Counted from the first letter of the stretch, positions 39,457 to 52,883 are shown. The stretch: 64,000 nt of DNA from Seriola aureovittata (GCF_021018895.1 NC_079377.1:14825001-14889000), one strand, 5' to 3'. Notes: generated by a model not told the origin, from the letters alone. Numbers and translations are program-made.

Positions 39457-41966
39457 CCAGCCGTCTTTGCAAATGGAAATCCAGAGAAAGGTGGAGATGG
39501 AAATCATTTTATCTAGTTGACACACATTACAACGGAGAATTTCAAAAGAGTAAGATGGAAGCTCTCAGGTCAATTATAGTGTCAAGGCTGTCAGCTAGCA
39601 ATGAAATATATACCTTTGAAGAACACTTTACTCGAGGGATGGGGTAAAAAGGATGGGAAGACGTACTGTTTAACCCAGAGACCGTATAAGAATATCGGAG
39701 ATGATGGAGTAAAACGTGGCATGATAATGGACCATTTTCATTGAGCACACTTTGTCAAGGGGGAAAGAGTACACCCACTTTTCAAGGGTAGTATCAAGGA
39801 ATATTATTTTGGCGAGTGACAATGATTAATGGTATCAGCTGAAACAAGGTGCTTGGTCATTAACAAAGTCATTAAGATAATAGGAAAAGGTGATTTACAT
39901 TTTTGTATTTTTAAGTTACACGGTAGTTCAACCAGACATCATTGTATTTTCTTTAGGATTTTTAATTTTTAGAAAATCAAGCTTACTAAATAAATAAACT
40001 AAGCCACCGAAAAACCACACATCCTGTTTTAAATAGCCACTTTAATTAAAAGAAAGGTTTCAAATACACAATAACACACACACACAAAACTTTGTGTTTC
40101 TCCAGTCCCTTTTTTATTCTACCCCCCAAATGTAAATGTCCTCGCCCTCTGTTCAAGATATAAAATACTAACCTTGAGACAGTGAATGACAGAGGGAATT
40201 ATGGGTAATTGTAGTGTCAGAAAGGGAGACAGCTGTATGATGAGATTCTGTGTCATTTAGACAATCAGAAACTTAAGAGGCAGTGTGACACATTTCTCCC
40301 CCTCCATCCGACAGGGCTCCTGACATGGCTGGTGATAATTTCCAGGAGAGAGAAAAGGAGAGACAGAAAAGAGCGAGTGGAGGGAGCACAAATGAAAATG
40401 GAAGTCACAGAAAGAAAGGTGTGATTTCTCCTCTTCCATATGCAGTGCGGACCAAGTGATAGCCTGTGTGCTGCATTCATTGCAGGAATCAAGACGAAAT
40501 ATCCCCTTACATGTCAACCTGCCAGCCAGATAAGAGGTGTCTGAAGCTCTGTATGAGATTAATACTTCCCAGCTAGAAATGACACAGGATGTGAAGGGGG
40601 ACTTTTGATCTCCGTGTGGTGAAGCCACTTTAACAACAGCACAAGACTTACCGACGGTACATACTTCCTACTGGGGTCAGGTATGTACATGGACAAGCAT
40701 TAACACAAATAAATAAATAAATCATGCCTTACAGTATATCTAAAGCCACAAACGGAGAAAAACAACATGAAGTCTAGTTGTCAGTTCAGACACGTTCACG
40801 AAGGCCATAACGAATAGCAGATAAATGAAAGGATGAAGTGCCTGTCAACATAATGAATTCAATAAAAGCAACATTGTCTGCTTTGTCACATTTCAAAAGC
40901 ACTGACATGTAATTACTGTTATTTGTAGAAATAGCCTTCATTATCATTGGTGAGGGCCCTTCCGTTGTAACCACTGGAAAGAAGCTCAACAACTTTCTAA
41001 TGAAAATATGCTATGATATGGTCGTCTTCTGTAAGCAGTTAAGTTTTCAGGTCTTGTTATGTAGAATTATACAATATGAAATAGTTTAAGAATAAGAAGT
41101 TAGTGTAGTGCTATTTAGCTAAAGGTTAAATAGTAGTAAACTGTCTGATGAGCATGCATTCATCCATACGTTTAGTTTACAAGGTCTCTGTTGCTTTCTG
41201 GTGCTAATACGTTTTGATTCACACTCCAGAATGAATTTGCTAATTGTTTGTTAAGGCTACTGTAGCACAAGCAATTAGAACGCAGAACTGAGAGCAACAT
41301 AACTGAGGCAAACAGCATTAAGCTTAAGCCCTGTGCCAGTATCTTTGTTGAACTCTAAGTATACATCAGTTCCTTTGTAAAACAGAAACAACAGCAACAA
41401 ACTGTAAAAAAAAAAACCAAAAAAAACAAAACAAAGAATACTACACATCCCCATACCTGTATTCAAGTAGAAATGAGTGGGATTGTGAAATATGAGAAGT
41501 AATTAATTACTCATAGGGATTTCTGTTCTTGGCCATGTTATCAATTAACCTGATTTTATGCTGACGGGTAAACATCAACAAGACAAGAGGTGTGATTGGT
41601 CAACCTGAGATGATTGTATTTCATTATTGTCCAGTTAGACGGGACCAATTCAAATCTCTTCTGTGCAATCATTGAACCGCTCTATCATGACGTGAGTACA
41701 CATGGTATTTTCAGGTATGTAATAACTGCACAGCTCAGTAGCCATCAACAGCTGGCAGGAGGAAAGACCCAATGTTTAACTCAAATATATAATAAACACA
41801 CAACATGGACTGATACTGTATGACATATTCATCAGGTATAGCTATGGCAGTACAACAATCAGAAGGTTACATCCTACACTGACCTAAAAATTCCAATGCC
41901 AGAGAGAGACCTGCCAAAACACGCTAACAAAACTATACATTTTCCTTTACTTTGATATGCCTAGGC

Positions 41967-41972
<6 letters not shown>

Positions 41973-42011
<39 letters not shown>
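41973..42011. repeat. (AT)n microsatellite
   Basis: About 19 AT units preceded by ACATAC and followed by CTGTATATACC; self-complementary and cruciform-prone. Confidence 0.96.
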
Positions 42012-42012
<1 letters not shown>

Positions 42013-42639
42013 TGTATATACCATCTTCTTTGCACAGACAGTCAGACACAATCCCAAACTACAGCCATAACCCTAATAGATGTAGATGGTAGATGCACTT
42101 CTTATACATGTGGTAGACTATTGTATATGCAGATGTTAAACCACAGGTGGACAGGAATACTAATACAGGGGGTATCAAAGGTCATATGAACAGTTTCACC
42201 AACCTGTTGAGTAATTATTTCCATAAATATATTAAGTACTTAAAACTAAGTCATTGACTTAGTTGATCTTACAATAGCCATTTCAGTAAAAATCTGCAGC
42301 GTTTACACCATACAAAGGGCTACAAAATGTCTTTTGACAATGTGATCTATTATGAGACATTAGTGGTTAGCTTCCCTCAATGTTATAATCATCACCATTG
42401 CAATCATGATTGTTATCAAAATTATCAAAGCATCTCTTAAAAAAAATAGTATAGGGTTAACTTCACTGTCAAAACCCAGATGCCTGAAGCCCAACATGAA
42501 GAACGGCTGTGGTGAGAGGACAGATAATGTTCTGAGTAGAGAGAAAGAGAGAGAAAGAGAGAGAGTCCTTCTTTCTTTTCTCCCCGTTTCATTCCCTCCT
42601 ATTTTTTTCTTCCCTCCGTTCTGCAGTTGTGTGTCCTGA

Positions 42640-42970
42640 CCTTGCAGCTTCTATGGCCCATCCATCTTGGGCTGCTTAGCCATTTCGCTGGCTTCATACT
42701 GCGCAGATTAACACAATTCATCACCACAATCATCCACCATTCATCACCCTTTCCAATGAATGTTTTGACATCCAGTTAATTTTCTGCTGATGATTTATCA
42801 AATTATAATTACCATGCTCTGAAGGGCTCATTTATTATGTTGATACATGATAATGATGCCAAAGTGGATTGAATTTTAAGTAAGTTCTCCCTGCGATTAT
42901 AACATATGCGTTATTGTGAATAATGCCGTGCGATTTGATTCTTTACGGCCTGGAAATTCCTGAGACAGTC
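42640..42970. other. Candidate conserved non-coding element
   Basis: A long, complex, repeat-free stretch with TCCAGTTAATTTTCTGCTG, GATGATTTATCAAATTATAA, TTACCATGCTCTGAAGGGC, CATTTATTATGTTGATACAT and GATAATGATGCCAAAGTGG. It ends at the poly-A tracts at 42981. There is no coding frame. Confidence 0.4.
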
Positions 42971-42980
42971 CTAATGTTAT

Positions 42981-43020
42981 AAAAAAAAAAAAAAAAAAAA
43001 TCAATGCAAAAAAAAAAAAA
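42981..43020. repeat. Two adjacent poly-A tracts
   Basis: Twenty A (42981-43000), TCAATGC, then 13 A (43008-43020). No retroposon body is recognisable upstream. Confidence 0.95.
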
Positions 43021-46000
43021 GGAGACAAAGTGAGACTGTTAATTCAATTTTTTTACAGAACAAATTGTTTGGCTGGGGTGCAGCAAGCATGAAAAAGTTC
43101 AATTAGATTCAGAGCTCCCATCTTGGATGCTCAGTAATTAAAGACTGCACTAATTCAATCAGGGGGTAAGACTTGGGCAGAGGGAGTTAGGCTGTTTCTT
43201 AATAGGTTATAGGTTATTTCTCACATACTGCCCACATAGGCACTTCATTAGCCTTCTGCTTTACAATTCACTCAGCTTTTCAGCCTCATTATTATCCAGG
43301 TTTATTAAAATCCAATGGCTGCCTATCTGTTTCTATTACTGAGGAACTGACCAGTCTAATGCACTGGGTCACTGTTAAGGGCAAACACACCAACTGCTGT
43401 TTATGAGCAGTGAAAGAGGAATAGTAATGACTATTTTTTCCTCTATCAGTATTAGCAAACAGTAGTGGGAGCATAACTAGCTAGAGTGACCTTAGACAGG
43501 CTCAAACACATATCCAGCTGCCCTCAACAATAACCTTTCTCCATATGTTAGATGATTAAATCTTTTCAACAGCAGTAAATTCAACAGGGCAAAATTAGAT
43601 TTCATTTGGTCAGATTTTTTTTTCTGTTTGTCACTGCTCATTTTTTTTTTTTTTAACAAGTTTTTACACAGGCGCTGGCATTTGATCCTTTGACCTGTGC
43701 TTAGACACTAAGCTAAATCACTGGTCAGAAGATGGAGGCGGTTTGTGCGGAGCTGCAGTGCATTCTGGGGCACAGGCAACCAGCTCAGGGAGATGAGGGT
43801 TTAGGAGGTGTTAAAGGTTATTGAATGCTGGAGAATTCTCCTGGCGGTGGAAGCATTGTTTACAGCTATCTATTTTTTTGACTCTTTGCCCTTGGGCTGC
43901 GGCCCATAAACAGAGCTGCTATCCCCCACACCCCGGCTAGTGGAGAGTGCAGAGCATAATTGTGAGTCCCCCTTGGATGTCCCAAAAGTGAAAGATGTGT
44001 CTGGTAAGTGAGAGAGGTCAAACACGAGCATGGATATTTATTACATGCACTGCAACCAGATGGAGGCGGCCCATCCATCAAACAGAGCTGTCACGCTGGT
44101 CACAAACGTTTCCCATAAAGACACCCCCACCACCACCTTCCCCTCGCTGCCTCTCGCTCTTGCTCTGTGAAAGCAGGAGGTCCGTCCGCATGGGAGGAAA
44201 GAGAGACAAGTGAGTGTGAAAGAGCAAGGAGACTTGTTTTGCACAGTTATGAACTATAAGTCAAGCACAGCACATCCCCAGTTTGACAGCTTTTCCACAA
44301 CTCCATTGGCTTCAACGTTTTTCTCTAATTAGTGCTTTTGTTCTCTTTCTCTAGATGGACCTGGCCTATTTTTAGCTATAACTTTATCAATACTGCTGTG
44401 AACAGCCGAGTGGACGGTCAGAAAGGGCAGGATAGGAAGGCATGCAGCCAGGCAGCTTAGGGAGATATTAAGGGAGTAGAGGGGGGAGCCGTGGAAGGGC
44501 GTTTCTGACACTTGCTCCCTCATTCATCAGGCCCTCATAGGCCCGTCGGTGACAATGAAAAGATTTCACAATACAGCCACGGCAGAAACTCATTCTGGCC
44601 CTCATCCATCATGCTCAGCCCGCTAGCCATTCCGCTGACCTAATCTGTGATGCCTCGCTGCCTGCACCCGGTTCCTTAAAGGCAGGCTTCATTACTGTGA
44701 GGGAGAGCAGGAGATAGAGGCCAGGGGCCAAGGGCCTGGAGAAAAGGGCCGTGGTAGTCAGATACACACACAGACTTAAGGTACATAAAACACTGAGACA
44801 GCCAACTGTCACAATCACCCACTTCTTACAGCAAAGAGAAGTGCAGTAACCATTGTCACTGACAACAGAGACCTTTGGAGAAAAAATATAAACATAGCAG
44901 AGAAGTAGGGTGGAACTGACGGTCAATTTAGTCTGATTAACTTTGAAAACACAGTCTCACTGTCATGGAAATGTCCATCTCACAATCTAACAGCCTTCCT
45001 TCCGTCCATCAATCAAGTGATTAGGCAGCTTGTTACTGTCACAAACAATTTCCAAGTCGATGACTGATAGAACTTCAATCAGATATGCCAAACTCACAGA
45101 GGCAGTTAAGCTGAGTTTGCTTGAGATACAATCACTGCACTAGTCCTTTTCCATACTAACCTTTGGTCTCCGTCCCTCAATCCACAGTCTACTGTGCTCC
45201 CTGCGCCAGGCTGCCGACTGTTACTTAACCAAAAAGGGTCGGACAGAAGGAGGCTGTCTACCTGACCCTGGACCAGCTATTATGGAGCTTGATTCCCTGA
45301 ACCCCTGCTCTGGGTCTGAGGCCAAACTACACTGGCAGTTCCCCCCTCTTATCTCTCTAACTGGTCTGTCCCTAGACTCTGTTGCCCGCTGCCTAATGGA
45401 GCCTGTCTCTGCACTGAGGGGCAAATTCAATCAAGCCCCTCGCTAAACATCTTCAAACAACATTGCTTCGGCTCTGTGGAAAAGTGAACACAGTTGCTAT
45501 TGAAATCAAGTCAGTTGTCTAGGTAGCCATGCTATTACTGTTCAGCCAACACTAGACAGGAAGTAAGACTCCCTGGCCTTTGAAGCAGCGAGAGGGAATT
45601 GTAGCTTTTATGGTATTTGGTGGTATTAGCTTAAAGCTATAAGTGTGATAATTAAACTAATTAATTAAGTATGAATGTATCAATGCTTCTCCTTGTTTTA
45701 TTTTTTCAAGAACTCTGCCAAAACATGAGGGCATGTATGAGAATAATAATAATGATAATGTATATATATAAAAAACTCTTAACTTGTTCAAAGTAATGAT
45801 ATAAACACACATGTTTATCCTAGCTAGGTTAATTATTTCACCAGAAACACTAAAGAATTGTACTTTACATACTAAGTATAAGTTTTTTCAATTCTACAGC
45901 CATTATAATAAGAGCTCTGCAGCAACAGCAAGGTCTGTACACTGAGTAGTAGCTTAAATAGCTGTAATATTGAACACCATTATATCCTGGACTCAGGATA

Positions 46001-46899
46001 TAATAAAGTGAAATGTAATTTAGTTATTATGATATATTCATCATTCAAATACATTATGTACTAATTAAATCGAACCAGAGAGTGCTGCATACTGTTGCTG
46101 GTTAGCTGCATCCCAAATTATAGTATATTTCTAGAATATTTAACAAATATAATACATCAGGACATTCCTTTTGTTGTCTACCAGTAACTTAGTCTTACAT
46201 GTTTGGCATATAGCACAACATAAGGCATGATGTCCAACATAATCCTAATGAAAAAGTCATCTCCAGCCCCTCCCAAATTGCAACCACCATTCACTCATCG
46301 ACCATTTTACCATCAGATCACTTATTGCATCATACATCCTCCCGTGTTCTAGGCTGGAGATTAAAGAGACAGCTAATTGACAGGCAAGGCTGCCCAGGAA
46401 ACACCAACAAGACAGATCAAACTGGTTGGAAATGTTTACAAGCCTTACATCAGCACAGATAACATCTGAGGAAGGGATTTTCTTTAAAGCTCCCATAAAT
46501 CACAGACATATCAAAATGTATAGCATTGTGTATTTTTTAAACAAATCCAAACCAAGTTGCAGTATTTTGTAGGTGTTTACGCTGTTGGTTAAATACAAAC
46601 AGACTCCCTAACTGCCTGATCCTCCAACATTAATTCCAGTCCAAAACCACTATCCACATAAGGAATGCACTCCTTGTTGTTCGTTTGTTACTACCTTCCT
46701 TTTAGTACTTACCCTTTGTAATGTTACTGATGTTATCAAATCTATATACTACACTCATGTTTCATCCTTTTGCATTATCTGTTATTCTGTGCTATTAGTA
46801 TGTCTGCAAATTTAAAAGAAAAACACATTTAGTATCATATTATAACCTATTCACAGCCCGTCCAACCAAATGCAGAACAAGAAGCCAATAAAAAACACT

Positions 46900-47200
46900 T
46901 TAATTCAGTGAGGACGGGAGCATTTCCTGTCTGAGGGAGATGCTTTTATAGAAAGCCGTTAAGGAAGAGCAGAGTCCTCCATTTTTTTTGACAATTTAAC
47001 TGGTTCTCCTGACACATTAAATGACTATGCTGACAACTTAACTGTGCTGCCAATCAATATTTCCTATTACTCTCATTGTCAGAGAGAAAATAAAAATATG
47101 ATGTTGAGGTCGACCCAGGAGTGACAAGGCATTAGGACCCTATCAGTGCTGCTCATTAATGCAGGTAGCCCATCAAAAATAGAGAGGATATATGCCCGAT
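46900..47200. other. Candidate conserved non-coding element
   Basis: TTTATAGAAAGCCGTTAAGG, TGACACATTAAATGACTATG, GCTGCCAATCAATATTTCC and GCTGCTCATTAATGCAGG (containing an inverted CTGC/GCAG pair) lie in repeat-free sequence. There is no coding frame. Confidence 0.28.
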
Positions 47201-49055
47201 GATGCCCATTCTAGGTTTTGCTTAAGGAGTACTAAATTATATCAACAAATATTAAAATGATATGAGATACAGTTTAAAAATTTTAGACAGCTGACATTGA
47301 GAATAATGGATTTTGGAATACTGAAAGATTACTCCTTCTCCCTCCAATTGTTTTCTTGAAGCAAAGTATGGACTGGTTGCTAACAAGTGTCTGTGTTTTC
47401 CTGTTCAAATCACTTGTGAAGCAAAAAAAGAAAAAAAGAAACAAATAATGTTAAATGTAACAGTGCCTTCCCAACTAAGCTGCTTAACTCCACCCACAGC
47501 ATTACAACCCGGCCTATTTCACATCAATGTGAGGAGGAGAAGACAATTAACCAGGGGTTTAACCTGTCAATCAAGCCCTGTCAACCTATCACACTTGCAC
47601 TCTGAGGTCCGCCTCCTACTTAACTCTCTCTGTGATATGCTGCTGGCAGTTTGGATGGCTTGACTGACGGCAGTCCTGATCCCAGCACTGGGAGGCGCCT
47701 GTGTGGATGTCTTGGATATGAGAGAGGGAGATTGGGGCGGACATGTGAGGGTGAACTGAATGGGCCTAAAGGATAGAGGGAGTGCCAGAAATTTGCTGTT
47801 CTGTCCTAATTAGATGTGCAAAGCAGCAGAGGGGCTCTGCCACTGCAATGATGAGAGCGAGGGGAGGGCTGGGGGACAGACAGACACACAGACCGATTCA
47901 AACTCCTTTTATTGACTGCGATCGTGACTTTCTCATGAGTGCACTTTGGCACTAAGCTCAGTTTTTACCTCAGCTAAGCAATGCATATAACACAACCAAT
48001 CACACAAAGGAAAATACTGAAAAAAAATTACAAGATGAAGCTATGACACATGGAGATAAATCATCTAACAGCATGTCTGCAAAATGCAACTTTTCCAAAA
48101 TGTTGAGCTTCAAACAAAAGAATGTCTGTCATTGGTTTGCATCCTTTATTCTAGCTCTAAACTATGAAACCATTAAAGATCTTTAACTGTAGTTTAGAGA
48201 GCAATGGTAAAGGGAGAGACACAGTACGTGTTAGATTAGGTGCATGAAGGCAGAAATATGGGCTGAACCCGTTGGCTGTGTATCCTATTACTTTGCTCTC
48301 TGCTTCCAACCCTTTGGATTCCATACTGTTCTGTTAACCATCAGCAATTATCTCCCTGTCAGAGCTAAAGGTAACAAATTTCCCCCCATCCAGCCAGCCG
48401 CTATCATCCTCTGGACACCAGCATCAACTGACAGCAGCTAAATCACGCCAGCCAGCCAAGACTCCTGACAGACAAATGCACTACCTTGGAAAACCTGGGC
48501 CCATCACTCTCTAAGAGGGGAGGGGTGGAGGAAAGGAGGGTCGAATGGAAGAGGGAGACTCTCCCTGCTGACCTTATACTTCTTTTTTTTTTTCTCTAAC
48601 CCCCCCCCCCCTTCTCGCTGTAAGAGATGGACTGCCCTGTATTCTGTAAGCACAGGGCCTTGTTCCCAAATAAGAGAATTATTAATGGAGCTTTCCTTGG
48701 TGCTGGTTTATCTTGTACCATCACACCAGGTCCAGGTTTTCCTCTTTTACAGATGGACACAGTGAGCCAGGGCTATGAGTTATCCTCACAGCACCCAGCA
48801 ACCACAAAACACCACCAAGGCTCCAACTACAAACACCATATTTCTGCTACCTGGGAAACTTTCTAACACCTGTTTTCTAGGAGGAGGAGAAGCAAAGATT
48901 TATACAATGTGTCACATGAATCATGAGCATTTATATCAACAGTTTATTTAAAGCAACTATAAGGTTGAGTTTTGCTCAAATTATGCAGCTAATCTTTAAG
49001 AACTTTCTTGTGGATAACTGTTGTTTTGTATTTTATAATCTCTTTTATAAAACAT

Positions 49056-49352
49056 TAGAGCTGAAATGATTAGTAGATTAACAGATTAGCACAAACAGAA
49101 AATTAATCTACCAATATTTTGATAACGGATTAATTGTTCCAGTCATTTATAAATGGTTCTTGCTTCTCAAATTTGAGGATTTTGCTACTTTTGTGTCTTT
49201 CATACTGTAAATTGTATATCTGTGGGTTTTAGAATAATTTAAAGACGTCACCTTGGACTTAAGGAAATTAAATTTTTCATAATTTTCTTATTTTTCTTAC
49301 TTAATTAACCTCAATTAATTAATAATGAAAACAGGCATTTGTTGCAGCCCTA
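49056..49352. mobile_element. Non-autonomous hAT-like DNA transposon (MITE), full length
   Basis: The left end reads TAGAGCTGAAATGATTAGTA. The reverse complement of the right end reads TAGGGCTGCAACAAATG, so the termini form an imperfect inverted repeat. Interior landmarks (AGACGTCACCTTGG, CTCAAATTTGAGGATTTTGC, GATAACGGATTAATTG) match a very common fish repeat that I know in both orientations. The 8 bp flanking each end are TAAAACAT and TAAAGAAT (6 of 8 identical), consistent with the 8-bp target-site duplication of hAT elements. There is no coding capacity. The superfamily assignment is an inference from the duplication length. Confidence 0.7.
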
Positions 49353-49981
49353 TAAAGAATGTCTGTTAATTGATGGCACTGAGTATGTAAAGCACTAAAC
49401 CAACAAAATAACAGCAGTAAACAGGTCAACAAATGACCCGAGCAAAACATGGATGATGGGAGGCGAGGCAGTAGAATGCAGATTTGAGCAGATTAGTGTG
49501 ATTAATGTAACAGACTGACAGGTGGGGTTAAGGCGACAAGCTGATTCCTATTCTAAATGATGTGACCTTTTTTGTGAGTCAAACATATTCACTATAAAAG
49601 TCATTGGCACGTCACTGCAGCTCAGCATATCACCTTCCCTATCCCTGCTGCCATTCATGCAGTTTTTTTTTTTTCTCTACTTTAGATTTTAGCACTTTGA
49701 ATTGAACTATATGACCCAGCTGTGTCAGTGTGCAAATATGCTAAAATTACACAGGCTAGGAGGTGTAAATCAACTTTTCTTTGCATTATTGTGACGGGTT
49801 CACAGCTTTAACAGCTCTTCCCATCAGATCACATTAGCATACTGGTGCAGGTAGATTTCTGTGTGTGGCAACCTGTATCAGTGGGGGTGAGAGAGGAGGG
49901 GAGCTGTACCTGACAGTGACCTGTCAAGCCAGATAGGATGTGTTCAACGATAAGCTGTCTGCCTGGATCACACACATACAG

Positions 49982-50034
49982 ACACACACACACACACGCG
50001 CGCACACACACACACTCTCTCACTCACACACACA

Positions 50035-50088
<54 letters not shown>
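49982..50088. repeat. Interrupted (CA)n/(CT)n microsatellite
   Basis: CA runs interrupted by CGCGCG, CTCTCTCACTC and CTCTCTCTC, ending in about 24 CA units. Confidence 0.97.
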
Positions 50089-50090
<2 letters not shown>

Positions 50091-50310
50091 CCACCACCCA
50101 GCTTAAGGAGAGCTCAATGACATTTCAAAACCTCAAAGGTTAGATGTAAGAAGCGAAGCACATGTGATCTGATTCCTGTTTTCTAAATATCAACTGTCAT
50201 TACTTACAATACATAATTCAATTAAGTAGCCTACATATATAATGCCAAATGAGCCACAAAAATATATCATCACTCATTATATATTGACATTTTGCTATTT
50301 ATATGCGGTT

Positions 50311-50440
50311 TAGGGCTACAACTAATGATTATTTTCATTATCGATTTAAGCTACTGATTAGTTTTTAATTGACTTAATTGTTTAGTCTATAAAATACCAG
50401 AAAACCAACCAACAGTCCAAAACACAAAACATATTTAATC
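50311..50440. mobile_element. Truncated second copy of the same hAT-like repeat
   Basis: Starts TAGGGCTACAACTAATGATT, ATTTTCATTATCG, then TTTAGTCTATAAAAT, CCAGAAAA and CCAACAGTCCAAAAC. This is the right-end half of the family seen at 49056-49352, in the opposite orientation. Similarity stops near 50440 and the other terminus is missing. Confidence 0.65.
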
Positions 50441-51484
50441 TATATCGATGTTATATGGGCTTAAATTAGGGCGAAAACAGAGGTTTGTAGAGCTGTGATG
50501 TTCACAAATAATTCCCACGTTTGTAGTTGTAAATCAACTAATTCAAGTTTGTGTATGTGAAAAGTAGATGTATAAAAGATTTGTATTTGAAAGAGAACAC
50601 ATGATAACAGTGGTGAGGTTACACAAAGACAGTGAAAAAAGTGCTGTTATGAGCATCTGTGTACTGTGTACCGTGTTCTCATTGTCTTTTTTAAATCTAC
50701 TTAATGGATGGATAAATAGAAAATAAAAAAAATAAACAATGTGTCGGTTTGAGCTTCATCGTCATGAAGTGCCAGACTTACAGATAATGTAATTTCTGTT
50801 AAATATTTTCATGCTCTATAAATTGTAGTTTATGTACTGTTAAGTGTTTTTTTTTCCATACATGTATGTGGGTTTTTGACAGTGAATTAGTAGATTTATA
50901 ACATTAGTTGGATTATTGTAAATAACTAAATCAAGGTCATAGTGTTATTAAAGTTTTACATGGTATTAAGTAATCTGATGTCCCAATACTTGAGTTTATG
51001 AGATTCTATGATATTGATATGAGTGCATTTTCTAGTCATTACCATAACCAGTACTGATCAAGTATAAATTGATTATGCATAAGTGGTGTTGTGAACACTT
51101 GATTTTAGCTGCTTCCAAGTTATTGTAAGTTACCAGTGTGAATATTGCGATTGTACAGGGATGTTTGCCATATTAGTAAGTTAGCTAAAAAGCTAAATTT
51201 AAATTAAAAAGTCATCGTTGTCCTTTATTGTTATGACCTGTCCCTAAAATGACACTTTATATGATGATTTCCTATTTTACTTTGAAATTACTTCCTTTTG
51301 TGTTTGTTATTTTACTCCCTGTCTTTGTCTAGTTTCCCACTTCTGTGATCGTCTACGTTTGGGTCCTGAAAAGTCTGACATTTATGGCCTCATCAAACAA
51401 TGGTGAAAAAAGTTCAAAATAAATCACACTTATGTTTGAGAGCAGGGGCATGATGTGGTTATGTTATCTATCACATTCGTAACC

Positions 51485-51730
51485 TGTCGCTCTTTGAATT
51501 CTTCGAACAGGTCAACAAGTCTGGCGGCGAGATGCTTTGCCAAGTTGGACATGTTGGCTCCTTATGGTCTGCATAGGGTTAAAACACATTTTACAGTCAG
51601 GCTTTATGGTGTCTGTTGGGTTGCCCTGACTGTCGGCTATGTGAGCAAAATAGTGCCATATTTCACTTCATGTGTCTGCTTTGTTGACAAGCTGTGGACA
51701 GTCGGCCAGAGCACTTGTATTTGCAGCCAT
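51485..51730 (-). pseudogene. Decayed BED zinc-finger fragment of a ZBED/hAT-type transposase
   Basis: From an ATG at 51730 the minus strand reads about 20 codons, then a TGA at 51670-51668. It resumes in the same frame as SEIWHYFAHIADSQGNP, followed by CKMCF (about 51595-51581). A frame change follows, and the other frame gives MSNLAKHLAARLVDLFEEF and KERQ. The order aromatic W..YF, CxxC, then NLxKHL is the BED finger found in ZBED proteins and hAT transposases. The second zinc-binding His expected a few residues after KHL is Leu here. One in-frame stop and one frameshift, plus no visible transposase body downstream, mark it as a dead fragment. The antisense 139-codon ORF at 51455-51874 is a shadow of it. 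Confidence 0.6.
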
Positions 51731-51869
51731 GCCTCTTGTTTTGTTGCTTTCATGGTTAGTGGAAGCAGAGCGCTGCACACACACACACACTGCCCTGCTC
51801 TCGCACATCGACGCAACTCAGGAAATAATGGCTCTTATCTTAAAACACTATCAATCGTAAAGTATCCAT

Positions 51870-52000
51870 ACTAATAAAATGGGGTATAGGTACCATTCTT
51901 AATGGCAGGGTATTGCGACACCTTTCTAGTATCAGTGTACTGCGCAGCACGAACAGATACAAAACAGATGCTCAAAGTTTCCACACTGTGTGTTATGGTG
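51870..52000. mobile_element. Possible outer part of the same transposon relic
   Basis: GGTATAGGTACCATTCTTAA, GGGTATTGCGACACC and CTAGTATCAGTGTAC resemble the GGTACC/GTATCG-rich outer parts of ZBED-encoding fish hAT elements. The resemblance is from memory and the ends are not defined. Confidence 0.25.
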
Positions 52001-52439
52001 AAGTTACGAGTATGAATTTTGAAACTCTTTTTAAATCTGAATCTGACTACACAATGACAGTCCGATAGCAAAGCAGAGTCCAATCAGAGTGCTGATGGTT
52101 CTGTTACTATTCTATCACCGCTACAGGTCCTGAAAGACGTAGTGGATTTTCAAGACAGAAGACAACACAAGCTCTTCCGCGACACAGGTGGGTTTGCTTT
52201 GTGATTTGGCACAGATGCACACAAAAGTACTGTTCTCAGTGTCTTTGTGTAACTTCACCACTGACATCATTTGTTCACATATTTTATTCACACAATTTTT
52301 TTTAAATCACTTTACAAGCTCAAAATTGTTGAGCTCATAATATTATAACTTTATGATGATAACTGAGAGACGCAGAAACTCCTCACATTGTAGACACCTG
52401 AACAATGAACATATAAAAAAATGGACAACATGACAGCTA

Positions 52440-52745
52440 ACCAAAACATCTCAATCACCCCCTGGTGGCTGGCTGCAGTATAGGTTGTAAACCCCTCCCC
52501 TCCATGTTAGCAGATAGGACATCAAAAAAATCAAAGGACATGTCAAATTAATTTTTCACAAAGATGGTGTCTGTCAATTTAGGTAGCTCTGATCATGCTG
52601 TTGGGCAGATGTACAGGCAAAACCTTGATACTTCGGCTCAACTCTACTGCACAGACTCTGGCTCCAAATGATGCCACCAGCGCAAGATGGCATTGGGAGG
52701 AAGTGGGGACACGTCGTCTATGTTTATATATAAAGCCAATGGCTT
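52440..52745. repeat. Dispersed teleost repeat (CCCCCTGGTGGCTGGCTGCAG type)
   Basis: The stretch contains CCCCCTGGTGGCTGGCTGCA, GTATAGGTTGTAAACCCC, CCTCCATGTTAGCAGAT, ATCAAAGGACATGTCAA, CACAAAGATGGTGTCTGTCA, GGTAGCTCTGATCATGCTG, TCGGCTCAACTCTACTGCAC and AAGTGGGGACACGTCGTC in this order. I recognise the series as a high-copy repeat of percomorph fish. I cannot say from sequence alone whether it is a SINE or a non-autonomous DNA element. Confidence 0.55.
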
Positions 52746-52854
52746 GAATCAACAAATAATGTTTCCTTGATAAATAGCCACTACTTTCTGTAAATCAACT
52801 GATTAATTATTAGTTATTATTAAACTAATTTATTATAACACTGATAATCAATAG

Positions 52855-52883
52855 AAGTAGTAGTAGTAGTAGTAGTGGTAGTA
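52855..52883. repeat. (TAG)n trinucleotide repeat
   Basis: About eight AGT/TAG units with one GTGGTAG variant. Confidence 0.9.

Noticed and set aside
44615..44926. 103-codon minus-strand ORF with hydrophobic segment
   Set aside because: No recognisable domain or splice context; one hydrophobic stretch is expected by chance in AT-rich DNA.
49982..50088. CRISPR-like regular repetition
   Set aside because: It is a simple CA/CT microsatellite without spacers, in vertebrate DNA; no CRISPR array or cas gene exists in the window.
51455..51874. 139-codon plus-strand ORF
   Set aside because: It is antisense to the BED-finger relic on the minus strand and shows no domain of its own.
52127..52187. 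Exon-like 61-bp plus-strand segment between CTACAG and GTGGGT reading VLKDVVDFQDRRQHKLFRDT
   Set aside because: The splice-like edges and open frame are suggestive, but there is no partner exon or recognisable family, and it sits inside a transposon-rich stretch.
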